Origin: Desmonostoc vinosum HA7617-LM4
GTDB taxonomy: Bacteria > Cyanobacteriota > Cyanobacteriia > Cyanobacteriales > Nostocaceae
Direction of reading: 5' to 3'
Assembly (NCBI GenBank): GCA_019359515.1
Contig: JAHHHC010000025.1
Location: forward strand, 23,448-87,447
DNA length: 64,000 nt
A program made the position numbers and the translations under genes. Each line of letters opens with the position of its first letter. Positions within the stretch are counted from its first letter, which is position 1. Positions 7,201-16,002 of this stretch are shown here, piece after piece. The notes under the pieces are model-generated. The model was not told where the DNA came from and did no database searches. It saw only the letters and a program-made list of their open reading frames with translations.

Positions 7201-9293
7201 GCAACAGGTGCCGCTGCTAACAGTGCATCTAAAAGAGATAATGATTCGGCGTAATGTACTAAAGCTTGGTGGATGTCTTGATAAAGTCGGGCATTTTCCA
7301 TCGCTAAAGCTGCACGGTGGGCAATATCCATCGCTAAAGCCAAGTCAGATTGATTGTAGCAACGGTCTGATGCAGCACTGACAAAGGAAATGCAACCGAG
7401 TATGCGCTGGTGTGCCACCAACGGTACAATCATGGCAGATTTAATTCCCAGCTGCTGATGCTCACCATCCACTAGCAGTAAGTTGGGGTTCTCTGGAATT
7501 AATTCGCTTTGCCCAGTTTGCAGGACTCTGGCGATCGCACTGCCATCATTCAGGTCTGGTGTATACTGCTGTAGTTGACTTGCCCACTCTGCTGATGATA
7601 AGTCTGCATGAGCAACACTCAAGCGACGAATAGAGCCATCTTCATTTAAAATATTGACACTACACCAATCAGCTAGTTGGGGAACTGATATTTTCGCAAC
7701 TTGTTCTAGAGTTGCTTCATAATCTAGGGAAGTCGCAAGTGTATTACTAATTTGAGCAACATAACGCAATGCTTCTTCAGCTTGTTTGTGTTCTGTAATA
7801 TCGAGAACAAAAAAGGCTCCTCGCTCTAAAGTTCCTTCAAAGTGACTACCACCTATCAAAATCGGCAAACGTGAGCCATCTTTACAAATATATTCTTTCT
7901 CAAAAGGAGTGCAAAAAGCACTGTCTTGAAATTGAGCAATTGCTTGCTCATCAAGTTGCTGATACTCAGCGGGAGTTAGGTCTTGCCAGTTAACTGTGCC
8001 ATTAACCAATTCTGCACGCGTATAACCAATCATGTTCAGTAAAGCATCATTAGCTTCTGTAATTTTGCCGTTTCTCTCCCAGAAGCCAATGCCAATCATG
8101 TTTGACTCAACAACACTGCGAAACTTTGCTTCACTTTCCCGTAATGCTTGCTCGGTTTGTTTGAGTTGAGTAATATCAATAGAAGTTACGCCCACTCCCA
8201 GCAATCGTCCATCCGCTAAACACACTGGGTAATAACTCACAAGACCATAACGATACACCCCAGACGGATAAGTCTCACCACTCACTTGTTGGTTAAGTAA
8301 TGGCTCCTTAGTTTGCATTAATTGCTCAAAGATTGGCTCAATCTCTGCCGCCCATGCAGGTAATACTTCTTTAAAGGTGCGATCAATATGTTGACTTTGA
8401 GGTACGCCATTAGTGGCTGCTAAAGCTTCGTTAATATGAATGTAACGCAGTTCTGTATCTAGAAAAGCCAGTCCTACTGGTGAACTGGCAAGCCAAGCAT
8501 TGAGCAGCGCTAGAGATTCGTCTTTCTGTTGAACAGCTTGCTGAAGTTCTTGATGCAACCTGATATTTTCTAATTCTGCTTGCTTGCGCTTAGTAATATT
8601 GACTACTGCACAGGTAATACCTTGAATATTTTCTCCATCTTGAAGCGGTTCAATCAGCAAATCATAGTAGCGGACTTCTCCCTCGACAGTGATACAAACC
8701 TCTTCACGAGCGGAAGCACCATTTTCGAGTACTCTCTGCTTAATTGCTGTTAGTTGCTCTGCCACCGATGCTGGAAATAAATCATCATCACACTTGCCCA
8801 GCATTTCTTCAGTAGTTTCTCTACCTTGGAGATCATGAATCCATTTATACCGCAAATCCCGATCCTGCTGAAAAACAGCGATATCAGAACTGCTTAATGC
8901 TAAGCGAAATCTTTCTTCACTGACTTTGATCTGTTGGAGATTTACCTCAATTTGTTGTTGCTTAGTCTTTAATGCTTCACACAGAATACTAAAGAGTACT
9001 CCTTGCACTACAAATAACCCAACTCGTACCAAATTACATAAGTCAAAAGTTAGTTCATTGGCTGAACCGAGAAAAAAGTAATTGCTCAGCAGAGCAGATA
9101 AGCAAGTTGCCAGCAAACCTGATTGCAGACCACCACACCACGCACTCACCATTACAGCGCTAAAAAACAGCATAAAAGGTGTTCTGCTCATGCCTAGCAC
9201 AGGATTTAGCAGCAACATTAATGCAAATGCAGTTGCAACAATTAGTACAACAATGCCATAACGCAGTAACTGAGAGTAATTAATATAAGGCAT
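4215..9293 (-). CDS. Membrane hybrid histidine kinase with five PAS, three GAF and a receiver domain
   Basis: This 1692-residue sensor opens with four hydrophobic helices (about 12-110) of the DUF4118/KdpD type. Then follow PAS1 (~126-238), PAS2 (~260-378), PAS3 (~391-503), GAF1 (~511-671), PAS4 (~684-801), PAS5 (~814-928), GAF2 (~938-1103) and GAF3 (~1121-1284). The HisKA box FLAVLSHELRTP contains the phosphorylated His1309. The ATPase domain has N box NLLSNAVKFTPSGG and G boxes DTGKGI and GGLGLGLAIV. A C-terminal receiver has Asp1618 (LLSDIAMP) and the conserved Lys in HVPKP. It would pass phosphate internally from His to Asp, and an output partner is not encoded nearby. The signal is unknown; GAF and PAS domains may bind chromophore, heme or small ligands, but no tetrapyrrole-binding Cys is evident. 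The ATPase domain carries a repeat-derived insertion. Confidence 0.93.
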   Translation of the reverse strand: MPYINYSQLLRYGIVVLIVATAFALMLLLNPVLGMSRTPFMLFFSAVMVSAWCGGLQSGLLATCLSALLSNYFFLGSANELTFDLCNLVRVGLFVVQGVLFSILCEALKTKQQQIEVNLQQIKVSEERFRLALSSSDIAVFQQDRDLRYKWIHDLQGRETTEEMLGKCDDDLFPASVAEQLTAIKQRVLENGASAREEVCITVEGEVRYYDLLIEPLQDGENIQGITCAVVNITKRKQAELENIRLHQELQQAVQQKDESLALLNAWLASSPVGLAFLDTELRYIHINEALAATNGVPQSQHIDRTFKEVLPAWAAEIEPIFEQLMQTKEPLLNQQVSGETYPSGVYRYGLVSYYPVCLADGRLLGVGVTSIDITQLKQTEQALRESEAKFRSVVESNMIGIGFWERNGKITEANDALLNMIGYTRAELVNGTVNWQDLTPAEYQQLDEQAIAQFQDSAFCTPFEKEYICKDGSRLPILIGGSHFEGTLERGAFFVLDITEHKQAEEALRYVAQISNTLATSLDYEATLEQVAKISVPQLADWCSVNILNEDGSIRRLSVAHADLSSAEWASQLQQYTPDLNDGSAIARVLQTGQSELIPENPNLLLVDGEHQQLGIKSAMIVPLVAHQRILGCISFVSAASDRCYNQSDLALAMDIAHRAALAMENARLYQDIHQALVHYAESLSLLDALLAAAPVAVCFLDRELRYLRINQVLADINGLTIEEHLGRKIQQVLPEMATEFEQQLQRVLDTGKPLLNVEISGEAPGKPGTNGYWLGNYYPVHNTLDETIGIGIILAELTALKQAETALRESEERFRAMFDQAAVGIAQVALDGKFIQINPALCEITGYKYEELIQMNCQQITHPDDLEADLVNAQRVLAGKINGYSLEKRYIRKDGSLIWINLTSSVVQDAHGQPKYAVGIIEDISDRKRAEAAQQFLVEASTLIAASLDYEATLTGVANLAVPTLADWCIVDIFLQDWSSKQIALATADPIKRQTLIEIRRRYPPKSGGEHLVKRLRQGKAVFHTNFSDQTLVQMAQNAEHLQLLRSLGICSLMVIPLRSRGQLFGAISFFSAESGRHYEQTDVALAEDIARRAATAIDNARLYQETQQAKQAAEQAVNRIALLQRITAALSEALTLQQVANVVVTQGIAALNAQAGFVVLLAEDEVTLKLVQAAGYSQYFIDTWASFSLSCSIPSAETVRTGQPIFIENQAAWVAKKYLDFPSQEGNFACASIPLVQEGKIIGALEFKFAIAQTFNEEDQRFILTLGQQCGQAIARAQLYEAEQTARAEAETANRIKDEFLAVLSHELRTPLNPILGWAKLLRTRKHDQATITRALETIERNAKLQTQLIEDLLDVSRILQGKLNLKISTVDLRATITNALETVCLAAEAKSIQIQTVLGDNIIQVMGDGDRLQQVVWNLLSNAVKFTPSGGRVEVRLSTLSDNGDGSPKPHSSTQHSALNYAQIQVIDTGKGISRAFLPHVFEYFRQSDSKTTRVFGGLGLGLAIVRHLVELHGGTVHAESPGEGKGATFTVKLPLLKNSHLDIPSAESPDLETNNADLFLCGVRILLVEDQVDVREFFCFVLEKYGATVTAVASATAALEALAQSQQDVLLSDIAMPLMDGYTLIREVRKLPPEQGGQILAIALTAYAGEIDQVQALSAGFQKHVPKPADPIELAKLVANLIGRHQS
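4897..4970. repeat. Heptad-repeat insertion inside the kinase ATPase domain
   Basis: AAGTGCTGAGTGCTGAGTAG is a 7-bp tandem repeat of the intergenic type. It lies in frame between the N box and the first G box. It encodes about 25 polar residues (STLSDNGDGSPKPHSSTQHS...) absent from usual HATPase domains. Confidence 0.6.
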
Positions 9294-9727
9294 GAAGTAT
9301 TTTTAAGCAACTAATATTTATTGCAGATACTATACATACCCTAAGCTAGTTTGAAGCTTTTAGGAACTTATCTTGAGATAGATCTCAATCTCATCCTCAG
9401 AAACTTATTTTTCCAGAATTAGTATTTCAAAATGTGAACCAATAGCAGCAAAGCATCATTGCTTTTCGCTTAAATAATAGTAATTTTATAAAATGTTATG
9501 GGTTGAGTTTATAGGGAATGGGAAATATTAGACTTCTTGCAAAAATACTTGAACCGTCAGAGACTCAAGTCTCTGCCTAATAGCAAAAGTCCGTTGAAAC
9601 GGACTAAAATACTGTTATTAGTCGGTTTCAACCGACTTGAGTTATCAGCCAGAAAATTTATTTTCTGGCGAGTATCCGACTTTTGCAAGAGGTCTATTAA
9701 GTAAATCTCTTCCCCATTCTTTATTCC
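9294..9727. other. Gap between kinase and ATPase genes
   Basis: The first 235 bases are AT-rich and probably hold the promoter of the leftward kinase gene, though no clear boxes stand out. The MITE-like element at 9530-9695 fills most of the rest. Confidence 0.6.
9530..9695. mobile_element. MITE-like element with TIRs and ATT target duplication
   Basis: The ends AGACTTCTTGCAAAA and TTTTGCAAGAGGTCT are inverted repeats flanked by ATT at 9527-9529 and 9696-9698. Inside are two small palindromes, GTCCGTTGAAACGGAC and GTCGGTTTCAACCGAC. It belongs to the same family as 3185-3390 by its ends and 3-bp A/T target. Confidence 0.65.
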
Positions 9728-11743
9728 CTAATTTTCTATCCACCCACCAATTTCTACTTCAGTTAGTGATTTTTCTAACTTAGTATACTCCATTTGAGCG
9801 GCGCGTAATACATGTTTCATCTGCACTGATTCGTCGCCATCTGCGGCTAAAAATGCAGCGTTTAATGCGATGTTGCGAATGTTACCACCTGCGACGTTGA
9901 GCTGGGCCAATTTATTTGCATCCAAACCAAGGGTAGGGGTATTTTTGGGAAAAATGCGTCGCCAAATCTCGGCTCGTTGAGTGGTGTCAGGGAAGGGAAA
10001 CTGAACAACAAAGCGAATGCGGCGCAGAAATGCTTTATCTAGGGAACTTTTGAGGTTGGTGGTGAGAATTGCTAGGCCGGGAAAGTTTTCCATACGTTGC
10101 AGCAGGTAGCTAACTTCGATGTTGGCATAACGATCATGGCTATCTTTGACTTCTGAGCGTTTCCCAAATAAAGCATCAGCTTCGTCAAATAACAAGATTA
10201 CCCCGCCTTCTTCGGCGGCGTCAAAGACTCGGCGGAGATTTTTCTCTGTCTCCCCAATATATTTACTGATAACTGATGATAAATCTATACGATACAAATC
10301 TAAATGTAATTCGTGGGCCATGACTTCGGCGGCTAGTGTTTTCCCTGTACCGCTAGTGCCGGCAAATAAGCTGCTGATTCCCAGTCCCCGAGAACTCTTA
10401 CTACCAAATCCCCAAGATTGATAAACTGTGGCTTGTTGGCGGACATGGGCGGTAATTTCACGCAGCAATACTTCTTGTGCTGAGGGTAACACTAAATCTT
10501 GCCAATCGGCTGAGGGAATGATGCGTTGGGCTAGTTCATCTAAACGAGGACGTGCTTGTGTGCGGCAAGCGTCCCATAAAATCCTCCCTAAGTCTTGATC
10601 TTGTGCTTGACTCAAGTTGCCGGCGGCTTCGGCACAGGCAGCGCGAATGGTTGTCGGACTGAGGTTAAACTGAGCTGTGAGGTTCTTGATTTGGCCGTTT
10701 AACTGTGGTGCTAATTCTGCTAGGGTGTTTTGCCAGAGTAGGCTTTGCTCGTTGATGGTGGGTTTGTGAACGTCTAAACTAACTACTGGGCGTTGGAGTA
10801 TGTTGATTCGTTCGCGGCTGGCTAAGAATAAAAAGCAATTGACGCGCTCGATTAAACGGCTAATGATCGTATTACGGGTAGCATCGGCTAGGTCGATACG
10901 ATCGCAATCTAGCAATAAGGCACTACCACTTAAAACGGCTTCCCTCTCCCATAGCCGCATAAAGGTTTCCATCTCGCTAGGTACGGTTGGTGCAACCTGA
11001 GCCGGGACTAAGTTGAGGCTGACACCTAACATTTTACTCACTGCGGCGGCGATCGCTCGCTTACTTGTGGGTTCAGCCCCGCATAACTGGATAACGGGTA
11101 AGATGCCTGTCTTTGGTGTTTGTGACCAAACCCCTGCTATTTGCTGTGCTAGTTTTTGATGGGATGGTACTAATTCTCCAGTGATTTCTACAGGTTCAAC
11201 GATACCGACTAACCGCTCGTCAAGATAGTGTGTGCCTGCAAGATAGTGTAAAATTCGCTCATCAAGGCGTAGGGGAGAAGTAGTTAAGGCTCGACTATCG
11301 CCAACTTCGATTAATCGCCAGTGGCGTAATAGGGCATGGGGGGCGATCGCATCCCAGTGAGAGTTGGGCAACGCTTCCAGTGCTAAACTAAATGTCGGAT
11401 AAAGACGCTGTGAGTCTCCGCAAGCTGTGGCACACAACCCAGCAAACTCCCCACTAAACTCCATAGACGCGCACATTAGCAATATATCGCGCTCAAAACT
11501 CGACAAACCAAAAATTTGACACAGCTGAGCTATAGCTGACGGTGCTGGCATTGCTGCATCAGCTGCTTGTAAAATTTGCTGCCGTAGGACATACTCTTTT
11601 TCTCTGCTCTCAATTTGATCTGGTGATCTAAAGGCATGTTTCTCTATCAAAGCGCGCATTGCACCCAGAGCTGCTGCTAGGTAATTCTGGTTTGCTTCTT
11701 CCCAATTTTGATTGATTTTTTGAGCATTTTTTGTACTCTTCAT
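9728..11743 (-). CDS. AAA+ ATPase, contractile-injection-system (Pvc15/Afp15-like) type
   Basis: The 671-residue protein has a long helical N-terminal region (~1-400) and one C-terminal AAA+ module. Visible are Walker A GTSGTGKT (Lys468), Walker B ILLFDEADALFG (Asp520, Glu521), sensor-1 ILTTNLKSSLD and an arginine-finger region FLRRIRF. This domain plan is typical of the AAA ATPase encoded in extracellular contractile injection system (eCIS) loci, thought to help assembly. Its ATG overlaps the stop of the DUF4255 gene by 4 bp (ATGA), so the two are translationally coupled. DUF4255 is itself an eCIS cap family, which supports the assignment. The alternative is a general AAA chaperone. No sheath, tube or baseplate gene lies in the window. 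Confidence 0.82.
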   Translation of the reverse strand: MKSTKNAQKINQNWEEANQNYLAAALGAMRALIEKHAFRSPDQIESREKEYVLRQQILQAADAAMPAPSAIAQLCQIFGLSSFERDILLMCASMEFSGEFAGLCATACGDSQRLYPTFSLALEALPNSHWDAIAPHALLRHWRLIEVGDSRALTTSPLRLDERILHYLAGTHYLDERLVGIVEPVEITGELVPSHQKLAQQIAGVWSQTPKTGILPVIQLCGAEPTSKRAIAAAVSKMLGVSLNLVPAQVAPTVPSEMETFMRLWEREAVLSGSALLLDCDRIDLADATRNTIISRLIERVNCFLFLASRERINILQRPVVSLDVHKPTINEQSLLWQNTLAELAPQLNGQIKNLTAQFNLSPTTIRAACAEAAGNLSQAQDQDLGRILWDACRTQARPRLDELAQRIIPSADWQDLVLPSAQEVLLREITAHVRQQATVYQSWGFGSKSSRGLGISSLFAGTSGTGKTLAAEVMAHELHLDLYRIDLSSVISKYIGETEKNLRRVFDAAEEGGVILLFDEADALFGKRSEVKDSHDRYANIEVSYLLQRMENFPGLAILTTNLKSSLDKAFLRRIRFVVQFPFPDTTQRAEIWRRIFPKNTPTLGLDANKLAQLNVAGGNIRNIALNAAFLAADGDESVQMKHVLRAAQMEYTKLEKSLTEVEIGGWIEN

Positions 11744-13020
11744 ATAGTCACCTGTGGTGAATCGTATTCCCCAGATTGATTTTTGTGCAACGGGCTTTCC
11801 GCCCCATCCACTTGCACTCGCACTAGATAAGTTCCTGGCTTAACTTTATTTACAGGAATCGTGATTACATCGGTATCTTCATCCCTTGAGGCAACCAAGA
11901 AAAAATATCCTACTGGTGGATTGCTAGGTAAAATTTCATTAAGCAGCAAGACCACACGTTGCGCTTTGCCAACTTGGGGATGGAGTTTCACGTTGATTTC
12001 TGCTGAGCGTAAATTGTCGTTGCTATCTTGTATTTGAGCAACGGATGCCGTGATTTTGGGATGCAATACAAAAGCTGCAACGTTTGATTCCACCACATGA
12101 TGCATTTGTCCTGTATGGCTCATTGTCAGGTGTACAACCTGCACACCCTGTACACTAGCAGATAAATTTGGTGGCACTTGTAGGCTAATTTGTGTTTCTT
12201 TAATATCTTGAGGTACGAGTAAGGCTTCTGTGTTGCTTAGTCGGACACGCGTCACATCACCGCGTAACTGTTTACCCCGAATAACTAATGTAGTACCTCC
12301 CACAATCACTTGATCTGTTTTAGACAAAGCCATCACTTGCTCGATATTTGGTTGAGATAAGGCAACCGAACTAAAACCTTCGGGGTAATCATCATGGCTA
12401 CTTTCAATCAATACCATTGATGCTAAATAAGTCGCAGAAGGTCGATAGTGCGTTTGTAAGGCAGACCATAACTTGGAAGTTTCTTCCATGTTAAAAAACT
12501 CAGGAGATAGTTTGATCTGCCCGATTTGCACAGCTAAATCAGATACAGGTACACCAATCAAAGCTTGGGAGAAAACACTGGAAATATTTGTTGTGGAAGC
12601 ATTTATTAAAGTATTTTCAATAATATCCGCTGTAATAATAGGTGTTTTATGCAACAATTGCATTGCGTATCCCAGTAGCAGTTCTGCTTGAAAATCTTTT
12701 GCCCCATAAGCTGATAGTAGGTAGTGCAAGTCTAGAGCTAGGGGTGGAGTTGTCGCTCGCGAATTACCATTAATTCGCGAGTGTCGCTGACGAAATTCTG
12801 GAGACACCCAATCGACGTTGCGATTTTGCGTCACTTGATAGAGAAAGAGGTTGAGTTGGGCACGCTCGTCAGCTTCAACCGAAATCCGGTCGGGTGGAAG
12901 GGCAGTTACAACTACATCACCAACACTAGCAGTAATCGGATCACTGACTAGACCATTCTCCAACAAAACTTTTAATACTGCTGTGACAGCAGCTATGGAG
13001 AGTGCATTACTCATGCTCAT
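11740..13020 (-). CDS. DUF4255 / Pvc16-like tail-terminator protein
   Basis: The 426-residue product starts MSMSNALSIAAVTAVLKVLL and carries the DUF4255 (Pvc16 N-terminal) signature. It includes SVGDVVVTALPPDR, LNLFLYQVTQN and PPLALDLHYLLSAYG in the first 130 residues. DUF4255 proteins cap the tail tube and sheath end in phage-tail-like injection systems. The second half (~220-426) is beta-rich with Ig-like spacing (GGTTLVIRGKQLRGDVTRVRL), an extension not found in the shortest members. It is first of a two-gene leftward operon with the AAA ATPase and has 580 bp of free DNA upstream before a divergent kinase gene. Function as a CIS cap is inferred from family. Confidence 0.85.
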   Translation of the reverse strand: MSMSNALSIAAVTAVLKVLLENGLVSDPITASVGDVVVTALPPDRISVEADERAQLNLFLYQVTQNRNVDWVSPEFRQRHSRINGNSRATTPPLALDLHYLLSAYGAKDFQAELLLGYAMQLLHKTPIITADIIENTLINASTTNISSVFSQALIGVPVSDLAVQIGQIKLSPEFFNMEETSKLWSALQTHYRPSATYLASMVLIESSHDDYPEGFSSVALSQPNIEQVMALSKTDQVIVGGTTLVIRGKQLRGDVTRVRLSNTEALLVPQDIKETQISLQVPPNLSASVQGVQVVHLTMSHTGQMHHVVESNVAAFVLHPKITASVAQIQDSNDNLRSAEINVKLHPQVGKAQRVVLLLNEILPSNPPVGYFFLVASRDEDTDVITIPVNKVKPGTYLVRVQVDGAESPLHKNQSGEYDSPQVTI

Positions 13021-13599
13021 TCCTCATGGCAGTAGCACATATTCATTATTTACGCCAGAGCATATTAACTTAATGTTTTTTGGAAAAATTTAAACATAAG
13101 TCGGCAAAAACCATCAGCCAAGCTGGCATCTTTTTCCCAAAGTTTATGTTCAGGTGATGGCGATTCTGGATTGTGTACGATGGAAAATCAGGAGATTGGA
13201 GACTGGAGAACTCGGGGCCCCCGCTCCCGCAGGGAGTGGGGATTAGGGGTAATGGGGAAGACGCGGCAACGGGGGAGACGCAGAGAATAATCAATTACAA
13301 ATGACAAATGACAATTCGCAATTCTCCAGTACCTCCATTGCTTCTGAAAATACTTGCCGAATTGGCGCTAATTTAGCATTACAAGTGGATTTCTACTACC
13401 AAAAGTCATAATTTTAAGCATTTTATCAGATGACAGACATAACTTTAAGTTGTCAATATGCTAAGCTGAGTGTAAGTAAATGAATTTTGGTAAATTATAT
13501 TACTAGTCCTTCATATAATGAAGCAGACAAAAGGTTTCTGATATTAGTACTATTTTTGATAAAATCAACACTTTAAAATTATAGGATGGGTTCCACCAG
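13021..13599. other. Divergent intergenic region between DUF4255 and kinase genes
   Basis: It must hold the promoters for both divergent genes. A hairpin CCCCGCTCCC/GGGAGTGGGG sits at 13219-13241 within repeat-like DNA (13190-13290). The right part is AT-rich. I see no clear operator or known motif and no convincing small gene. Confidence 0.6.
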
Positions 13600-15567
13600 A
13601 TGAAATCCCCACCTTCTGCAAATTCTTGGAATGGTCGCTTTATGGGTGATAACCAGCGATACCGTTTGGAAAAACGGTTAGGCGGGGGTGGTATGGGAGA
13701 AGTTTACCTAGCAACAGACACCCGTGTAGGTCAACAAGTAGCGTTAAAGTTGCTCAAAGATACGCTGGTGGCATCACAAGAGATGAGAAAGCGTTTTGAG
13801 CGCGAAATATCAGTCTGTGCTGCCCTGCAAAGCGATCATATTGTTAAGATTAGTGACTGTGGAGTCACTCCAGAAGGCTATCCATTCTATGTAATGGAAT
13901 ATTTGCGTGGGCAAACTCTACGGGAACTACTGCTGCGTGAGCGACGGTTGTCTGTTGAGCGGACTGTAAAGATTATGGCGCAGGTTTGTAAGGGTCTACA
14001 GCTTGCCCATCAAGGAATAAATTTACAACGGGAAGGCACAAAAAGCATCGAGCATATCCAAGTCGTTCATCGTGACTTGAAGCCAGATAATATTTTTTTA
14101 ATCCCCACAGATTTAGGAGAGTGGGTAAAAATATTAGATTTTGGTGTGGCTAAAATCCGTGATGAGTCTTCAGACCGTAGCAATATCACCAATATCACCA
14201 GTACATTCATCGGGACATTTCGCTACGCAGCACCTGAGCAAATCCAAAGTGATAAGAACTTGGATGCTAGGGGCGATATTTATAGCTTGGGGATTATCCT
14301 CTATGAAATGCTGAGTACAGCAGATCCCTTTGGTATAGGTAATAAGGGTAATAATGTCAGTGAAGCTTCTTGGGTATTGGCTCATGCTTATGAACCACCA
14401 AAACCGCTGCGATCGCAACCAGGATGTCAAGATTTGCCTGTAGAATTGGAAGCTGTAGTCTTAAAATGTCTCCAAAAAAATCCTAATGAGCGGTTTGCAT
14501 CAGTAGAAGCATTAAATCAGGCTTTGCAAGCCGCAGTTAGACCTATAACTGGGTCTAATTTCCCACCCGCATCCAATAATAGTCAACCCCAGTCTCCCTT
14601 GGGCCAAGGTTCCAACCAAGAAACGATTTCTAGACCGTTGAACTCAGCAGAAACCATTCAGCGTCCGCACCCAGGTTCAAATCACGAAACGTTTCCCAGA
14701 CCGTTGAACCCAGTTGACTATAACCAGCAAGCAGAAACCATTCAGCGTCCGCAACCTTTACACAACCAAGGTTCCAATCACGAAACGCTTCCTAGACCGT
14801 TGAACCCGGTTGACTATAACCAGCAAGCAGAAACTATTCAGCGTCCACAACCTTTGCCCAACCAAGGTGCAAATCACGAAACGATTCCCAGACCGTTGAA
14901 CCCGGTTGAATACAACCAACCTGTGAATCATCCCCAGCCAGGGCAACCGGACGCAACATTATATCAACCCAAACCAGCACCCAACCCCAGCACTCAGCCA
15001 GGGCAACCGGACGCAACATTATATCAACCCAAAACAGCCCCCAACCCCAGCACTCAGCCAGGGCAACCGGACGCGACATTATATCAACCCAAGCCAGCCC
15101 CCAACCCCAGCACTCAGCCAGGGCAACCGGATGCAACATTATATCAACCCAAACCAGCACCCAACACCAACACTCAGCCAGGGCAACCGGACGCAACATT
15201 ATATCAACCCAAACCAGCCCCCAACACCAACACTCAGCCAGGGCGACCGGATGCAACATTATATCAACCCAAACCAGCACCCAACCCCAGCACTCAGCCA
15301 GGGCGACCGGATGCAACATTATATCAGCCAAGATCAACATCTAACGCTGATACTCCACAAAGGCGACCGGATGCGACCATTTTTCAGCCCAGAAGTCATG
15401 ACCAGCAACCTCAAAAAACCTCTGGAAGTCTCTTCCGTAATTTAGGAATAGCTGTTGCTGCTCTTTTGGTTGCAATATTGGCGCTCTCTCTCATATACAA
15501 TTACTTGCAATCCCGTAAAGATTTAGACAACGAAAAAGGTTTGCCGAATACCAATCAGGTACAATAA
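13600..15567 (+). CDS. Hanks-type Ser/Thr kinase with repeat-rich linker and C-terminal membrane anchor
   Basis: The 655-residue protein begins with a full kinase domain (~20-310). It has glycine loop LGGGGMGEVYLATD, Lys50 (VALKLLK), catalytic VVHRDLKPDN (Asp159), DFG Asp180 and APE-like AAPEQ. A low-complexity region of ~300 residues follows, with two tandem families. These are ~27-residue units around NHETIPRPLNPVDYNQQ and 20-residue units around GQPDATLYQPKPAPN. One transmembrane helix (VAALLVAILALSLIYNYL) lies near the C-terminus, so the kinase should face the cytoplasm. The iterated Thr residues (DATLYQP, ETIPRP) look like phosphorylation sites, an inference. It faces away from the DUF4255/ATPase pair and precedes two membrane proteins, so it may control that module. 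Confidence 0.9.
   Translation: MKSPPSANSWNGRFMGDNQRYRLEKRLGGGGMGEVYLATDTRVGQQVALKLLKDTLVASQEMRKRFEREISVCAALQSDHIVKISDCGVTPEGYPFYVMEYLRGQTLRELLLRERRLSVERTVKIMAQVCKGLQLAHQGINLQREGTKSIEHIQVVHRDLKPDNIFLIPTDLGEWVKILDFGVAKIRDESSDRSNITNITSTFIGTFRYAAPEQIQSDKNLDARGDIYSLGIILYEMLSTADPFGIGNKGNNVSEASWVLAHAYEPPKPLRSQPGCQDLPVELEAVVLKCLQKNPNERFASVEALNQALQAAVRPITGSNFPPASNNSQPQSPLGQGSNQETISRPLNSAETIQRPHPGSNHETFPRPLNPVDYNQQAETIQRPQPLHNQGSNHETLPRPLNPVDYNQQAETIQRPQPLPNQGANHETIPRPLNPVEYNQPVNHPQPGQPDATLYQPKPAPNPSTQPGQPDATLYQPKTAPNPSTQPGQPDATLYQPKPAPNPSTQPGQPDATLYQPKPAPNTNTQPGQPDATLYQPKPAPNTNTQPGRPDATLYQPKPAPNPSTQPGRPDATLYQPRSTSNADTPQRRPDATIFQPRSHDQQPQKTSGSLFRNLGIAVAALLVAILALSLIYNYLQSRKDLDNEKGLPNTNQVQ
14941..15360. 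repeat. 60-bp tandem repeats within the kinase gene
   Basis: Six near-identical 60-bp units (14941-15300) are followed by one decayed unit and a further partial one to about 15390. Each codes for 20 residues. Units differ by a few substitutions, including CAACCGG versus CGACCGG and CCCAGC versus CACCAAC. This suggests recent slippage or recombination. With no spacers and a constant reading frame it is a coding repeat, not a CRISPR. Confidence 0.95.
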
Positions 15568-16002
15568 TTTTCGACTGTCGCGGCGATCGCATGGTTAAAT
15601 TATGTCTACGAACGTGGTGTGGGCCTAAAAACCCGCACCGAACAGGCGAGACGCCCATTCCACAAGAGTTTGGTCATGTATTATTTTTATCTTGTCAAGC
15701 CAGTAGTAGTGTGATATAATGTCCGGCTAATCACTTATCATAAAAATTTCTCCGCGTCCCCGCGTCTCCCTATCCCCGCGTCAGCCCAATCATAAGTCTT
15801 TAAACAGACATGATACGACCGGCCTAAAATGCTGCGAGAAATTTTTAAGTTTATTTAGCGCTAAAGCACAACTACGAACATTTTCTACTACACTAATTGA
15901 GCCTTGCTATGCCAGTGGGAGAAGTTTAGTACTAAACTTCTCTTAGATATTATTTGTTTGTTAATACTACAAGTTCTGCATAATTCTAAACATATAATTA
16001 AA
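15568..16002. other. Gap upstream of the WD40 membrane-protein gene
   Basis: It holds an imperfect hairpin GGTGTGGG/CCCGCACC at 15616-15639, a possible stop for the kinase transcript but without a T-run. A short CCGCGTCC-type repeat sits at about 15752-15782. The last 150 bases are AT-rich and likely hold the promoter. An in-frame TTG at 15904 would add 33 residues but lacks support. Confidence 0.55.

Noticed and set aside
14834..15340. Leftward frame of 168 residues with repeated VDIMLHPVALAECWG units
   Set aside because: It is the antisense of the 60-bp coding repeats of the kinase; a 60-bp period keeps all frames open.
14941..15360. Regular repeats considered as a CRISPR array
   Set aside because: Repeats are contiguous without unique spacers and encode the kinase linker in frame.
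15904..16002. TTG-initiated N-terminal extension of the WD40 membrane protein
   Set aside because: It adds a Leu-rich stretch unrelated to the domain and lacks a ribosome site; ATG 16003 fits better.
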